DNA of 23,684 nt from JANYCD01 sp043738625 (GTDB lineage: Bacteria; Pseudomonadota; Gammaproteobacteria; Burkholderiales; Rhodocyclaceae), in assembly GCA_043738625.1 (NCBI GenBank), contig JAYUFR010000003.1, positions 1 to 23,684 of the forward strand. Direction: 5' to 3'. Below the pieces are notes generated by a model. It worked only from the letters and a program-made list of their open reading frames with translations. It ran no database searches and was not told the DNA's origin. Position 1 is the first letter of the stretch, and each line of letters begins with the position of its first letter. Below are positions 22,673-23,684 of the stretch, in pieces. A program made the position numbers and the translations under genes.

Positions 22673-22700
22673 TTGCAGTTTTTATATAAACTACTATAAT
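22673..22700 (+). promoter_or_regulatory. Sigma-70-type promoter of the brnTA operon
   Basis: TTGCAG (22673-22678), a 16-bp spacer and a perfect TATAAT (22695-22700), 29 bases before the toxin ATG. Two AACTAC direct repeats (22689-22694 and 22703-22708) flank the -10 box and may be part of the operator for BrnA autoregulation, which is known for this family. The -35 starts exactly where the tRNA-Ser remnant ends. Confidence 0.65.
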
Positions 22701-22728
22701 GTAACTACAAATATGGCGTTATTGAACG

Positions 22729-23013
22729 ATGATCGTTGCTTGGGATGAGATCAAGAATCGCAACAATCAGAGAAAACACAAAGTTAGCTTTGAAACGGCG
22801 CAGCTTGTTTTCGAAGATCCGTTGCATGTGAGCCGTTTAGAGCGGATCGAGCACGGGGAACAGCGATGGCAGACCATAGGAATGGTGAACGGTTTGGTTC
22901 TGCTAATGGTGGCCCACACCGTCATAGAAGGTGACGGACAAGAGGCCATTCGGATTATCTCTGCCCGAAAGGCGAACAGCAACGAACGGAGAATTTATGA
23001 GCAAACCCACTAA
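22729..23013 (+). CDS. brnT: BrnT-family toxin (ribonuclease)
   Basis: This 94-residue protein matches the BrnT (DUF497) pattern: WDEIKNRNNQRKHKVSFETA near the N-terminus, VFEDPLHVSRLERIEHGEQR in the middle, then LLMVAHTVIEG and the C-terminal IRIISARKANSNERRIYEQ. BrnT is a RelE-fold ribonuclease that stops translation; the conserved His of the first block, and the Arg residues of the RIISAR-type strand and the final ERRIYE helix, are present. The ATG at 22729 follows a good promoter. The 3' end overlaps the antitoxin start by 17 bp. Full family length, so probably functional. Toxin-before-antitoxin order is normal for BrnTA. Confidence 0.92.
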   Translation: MIVAWDEIKNRNNQRKHKVSFETAQLVFEDPLHVSRLERIEHGEQRWQTIGMVNGLVLLMVAHTVIEGDGQEAIRIISARKANSNERRIYEQTH

Positions 23014-23266
23014 ACAGCAACTCGCGGAAATTAAAGCATTGCAGGCTCTGCCAGACAACCACATTGACTACTCGGATAATCCTGCGTCCAAGTTGGAGAA
23101 CTGGCGCGGTGCGTCGGTAGGAAAGTTCTATCGTCCGATCAAGCAACAAATGACGTTGCGAATAGACTCGGATGTAGTAGCTTGGTTCAGGGCTCGAGGG
23201 AGGGGCTACCAAACCCAAATTAACCAACTCTTACGCGATGCCATGAAAAAAGACCTTGGACATTGA
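22997..23266 (+). CDS. brnA: BrnA-family antitoxin
   Basis: This 89-residue protein, from ATG 22997 (GGAGAA ribosome site eight bases before), has an acidic, flexible N-terminal half (QLAEIKALQALPDNHIDYSD) for toxin binding. Its C-terminal ribbon-helix-helix domain reads KQQMTLRIDSDVVAWFRARG then RGYQTQINQLLRDAMKK, typical of BrnA (DUF4415-type): TLRID strand, DVVAWFR helix and GYQTQINQLLR helix. BrnA neutralises BrnT and represses the shared promoter. It overlaps the toxin gene by 17 bp, so translation is coupled. Intact. Confidence 0.92.
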   Translation: MSKPTKQQLAEIKALQALPDNHIDYSDNPASKLENWRGASVGKFYRPIKQQMTLRIDSDVVAWFRARGRGYQTQINQLLRDAMKKDLGH

Positions 23267-23545
23267 TAGAGCCTCAGAATGCCGCAGAGCGAGTTGCAAA
23301 ACTCCCGTTGATTTGAATGCCGAAAGTTGCTCTTCAAAAATGAGTGGAACCGCAGCGTTACCGGTCTGAAATTACCAAAGATCACCGATCAGGAATGCTT
23401 CCGCATCAATTTAATTATGCATTCGAAATAATGAAAAACGTCAAAAATTTGGAAAGATGCGTATAACAGCCCGCTCAACGATGCGGATATCAGAGCGACT
23501 CATCTTTCCAAATAAGTGATTTAAGTCATTGATAATATACATTGC
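23267..23545. other. Intergenic stretch between brnA and the tRNA-Asp remnant
   Basis: About 280 bp, AT-rich, with no recognisable gene. If the tRNA-Asp remnant is an attachment site, this is the last segment of the inserted element before its junction. Confidence 0.45.
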
Positions 23546-23600
23546 GAATACCGCCCTGTCACGCCGGGGGTCGCGGGTTCGAGTCCCGTCCACTCCGCCA
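23546..23600 (+). pseudogene. tRNA-Asp(GTC) 3' part, probable attachment site
   Basis: The last 55 nt of a tRNA-Asp gene: GAATACCGCCCTGTCACGCC (end of the D arm and the anticodon arm, loop CTGTCAC with anticodon GTC), GGGGGTCGCGGGTTCGAGTC (variable loop and T arm) and CCGTCCACTCCGCCA (acceptor strand with encoded CCA). The anticodon stem has one mismatch (CCGCC against GCCGG). The 5' acceptor strand and most of the D arm are absent; the sequence before GAATACC is unrelated. A terminator follows in the natural position. A clean 3' fragment with its own downstream flank is the expected distal att site of an element inserted in tRNA-Asp. Confidence 0.85.
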
Positions 23601-23611
23601 CCTAGCGTCAG

Positions 23612-23640
23612 AGCCCTTCCTTGTGAAGGGCTTTTTCTTT
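23612..23640 (+). terminator. Rho-independent terminator after the tRNA-Asp fragment
   Basis: Perfect 8-bp stem AGCCCTTC/GAAGGGCT with a five-base loop (CTTGT) and a T-rich tail (TTTTCTTT). It lies 11 bases after the CCA end, as expected for the original tRNA-Asp transcript. Confidence 0.85.
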
Positions 23641-23684
23641 GCCACATGCCCGCACCGTGCGGGCTTTCAGGCGATACCGGTTTT

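Noticed and set aside
23546..23600. Complete tRNA-Asp gene
   Set aside because: The 5' acceptor strand and the D arm are absent, and the preceding sequence cannot pair with the acceptor strand.
23441..23647. 68-codon minus-strand frame at the right end
   Set aside because: It is antisense to the tRNA-Asp fragment and terminator; proteins of this type are common false calls over tRNA genes.

Overview
The window looks like a piece of a betaproteobacterial chromosome, probably Burkholderiales. The grounds are the codon use and GC-rich efflux genes, an OprB-type carbohydrate porin, PsiF-repeat and BrnTA proteins, and betaproteobacterial-type tRNA remnants. This placement is inference; no ribosomal or housekeeping marker is present. 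The window has two halves: a largely intact left half (1-13.9 kb) and a decayed, mobile right half (13.9-23.6 kb).

Left half. On the minus strand a tightly packed gene row runs from 8091 down to 1: periplasmic adaptor, HME-type RND pump, NodT-type outer-membrane factor, a small unknown lipoprotein, an acyl carrier protein, a FabF-like ketoacyl synthase and the start of a glutathione S-transferase. The first three genes form a complete proton-driven tripartite exporter, and the pump carries the D-x5-D-x6-E relay of divalent-cation pumps such as CzcA. The ACP/ketoacyl synthase/GST genes suggest an acyl-chain activity placed in the same row. A perfect 9-bp inverted repeat (8216-8247) lies upstream. 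A dead IS30-family element (8437-9499, AAG target duplication) separates this row from a two-component system (sensor 9577-10986, OmpR-type regulator 10976-11647), which has an 11-bp-period direct repeat upstream of the regulator gene. Diverging from it are a GT4 glycosyltransferase and a zinc-ribbon methyltransferase, probably surface polysaccharide genes.

Right half. From 13.9 to 16.4 kb there is a gene graveyard: the C-terminal end of an ArdC-like antirestriction metallopeptidase, and a umuD-umuC remnant in which an internal deletion joins the two genes and frameshifts follow. At least three copies of a short GGCAC-TA-CGGACA repeat also lie here. The one healthy gene in this stretch encodes a small Lys/Ala-rich exported protein. 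A GT2 glycosyltransferase is cut by an IS3-family element (16699-17847). That element is itself truncated by a second, intact, related IS3-family element in opposite orientation (17848-19108), whose other end truncates an OprB-type porin. The two flanks differ and show no target duplication, so a deletion or recombination has happened there.

Farther right are a winged-helix regulator divergent from a PsiF-repeat exported protein with a TTG start, then remnants of an outer-membrane protein and a PepSY protein. A brnT-brnA toxin-antitoxin operon follows, lying between two partial tRNA genes: a degenerate tRNA-Ser(GGA) 3' part (minus strand) and a well-preserved 55-nt tRNA-Asp(GTC) 3' part (plus strand) followed by its terminator. 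The tRNA-Asp fragment looks like the distal attachment site of an integrated island, which would make much of this window island DNA whose other end, with an intact tRNA-Asp, lies to the left.
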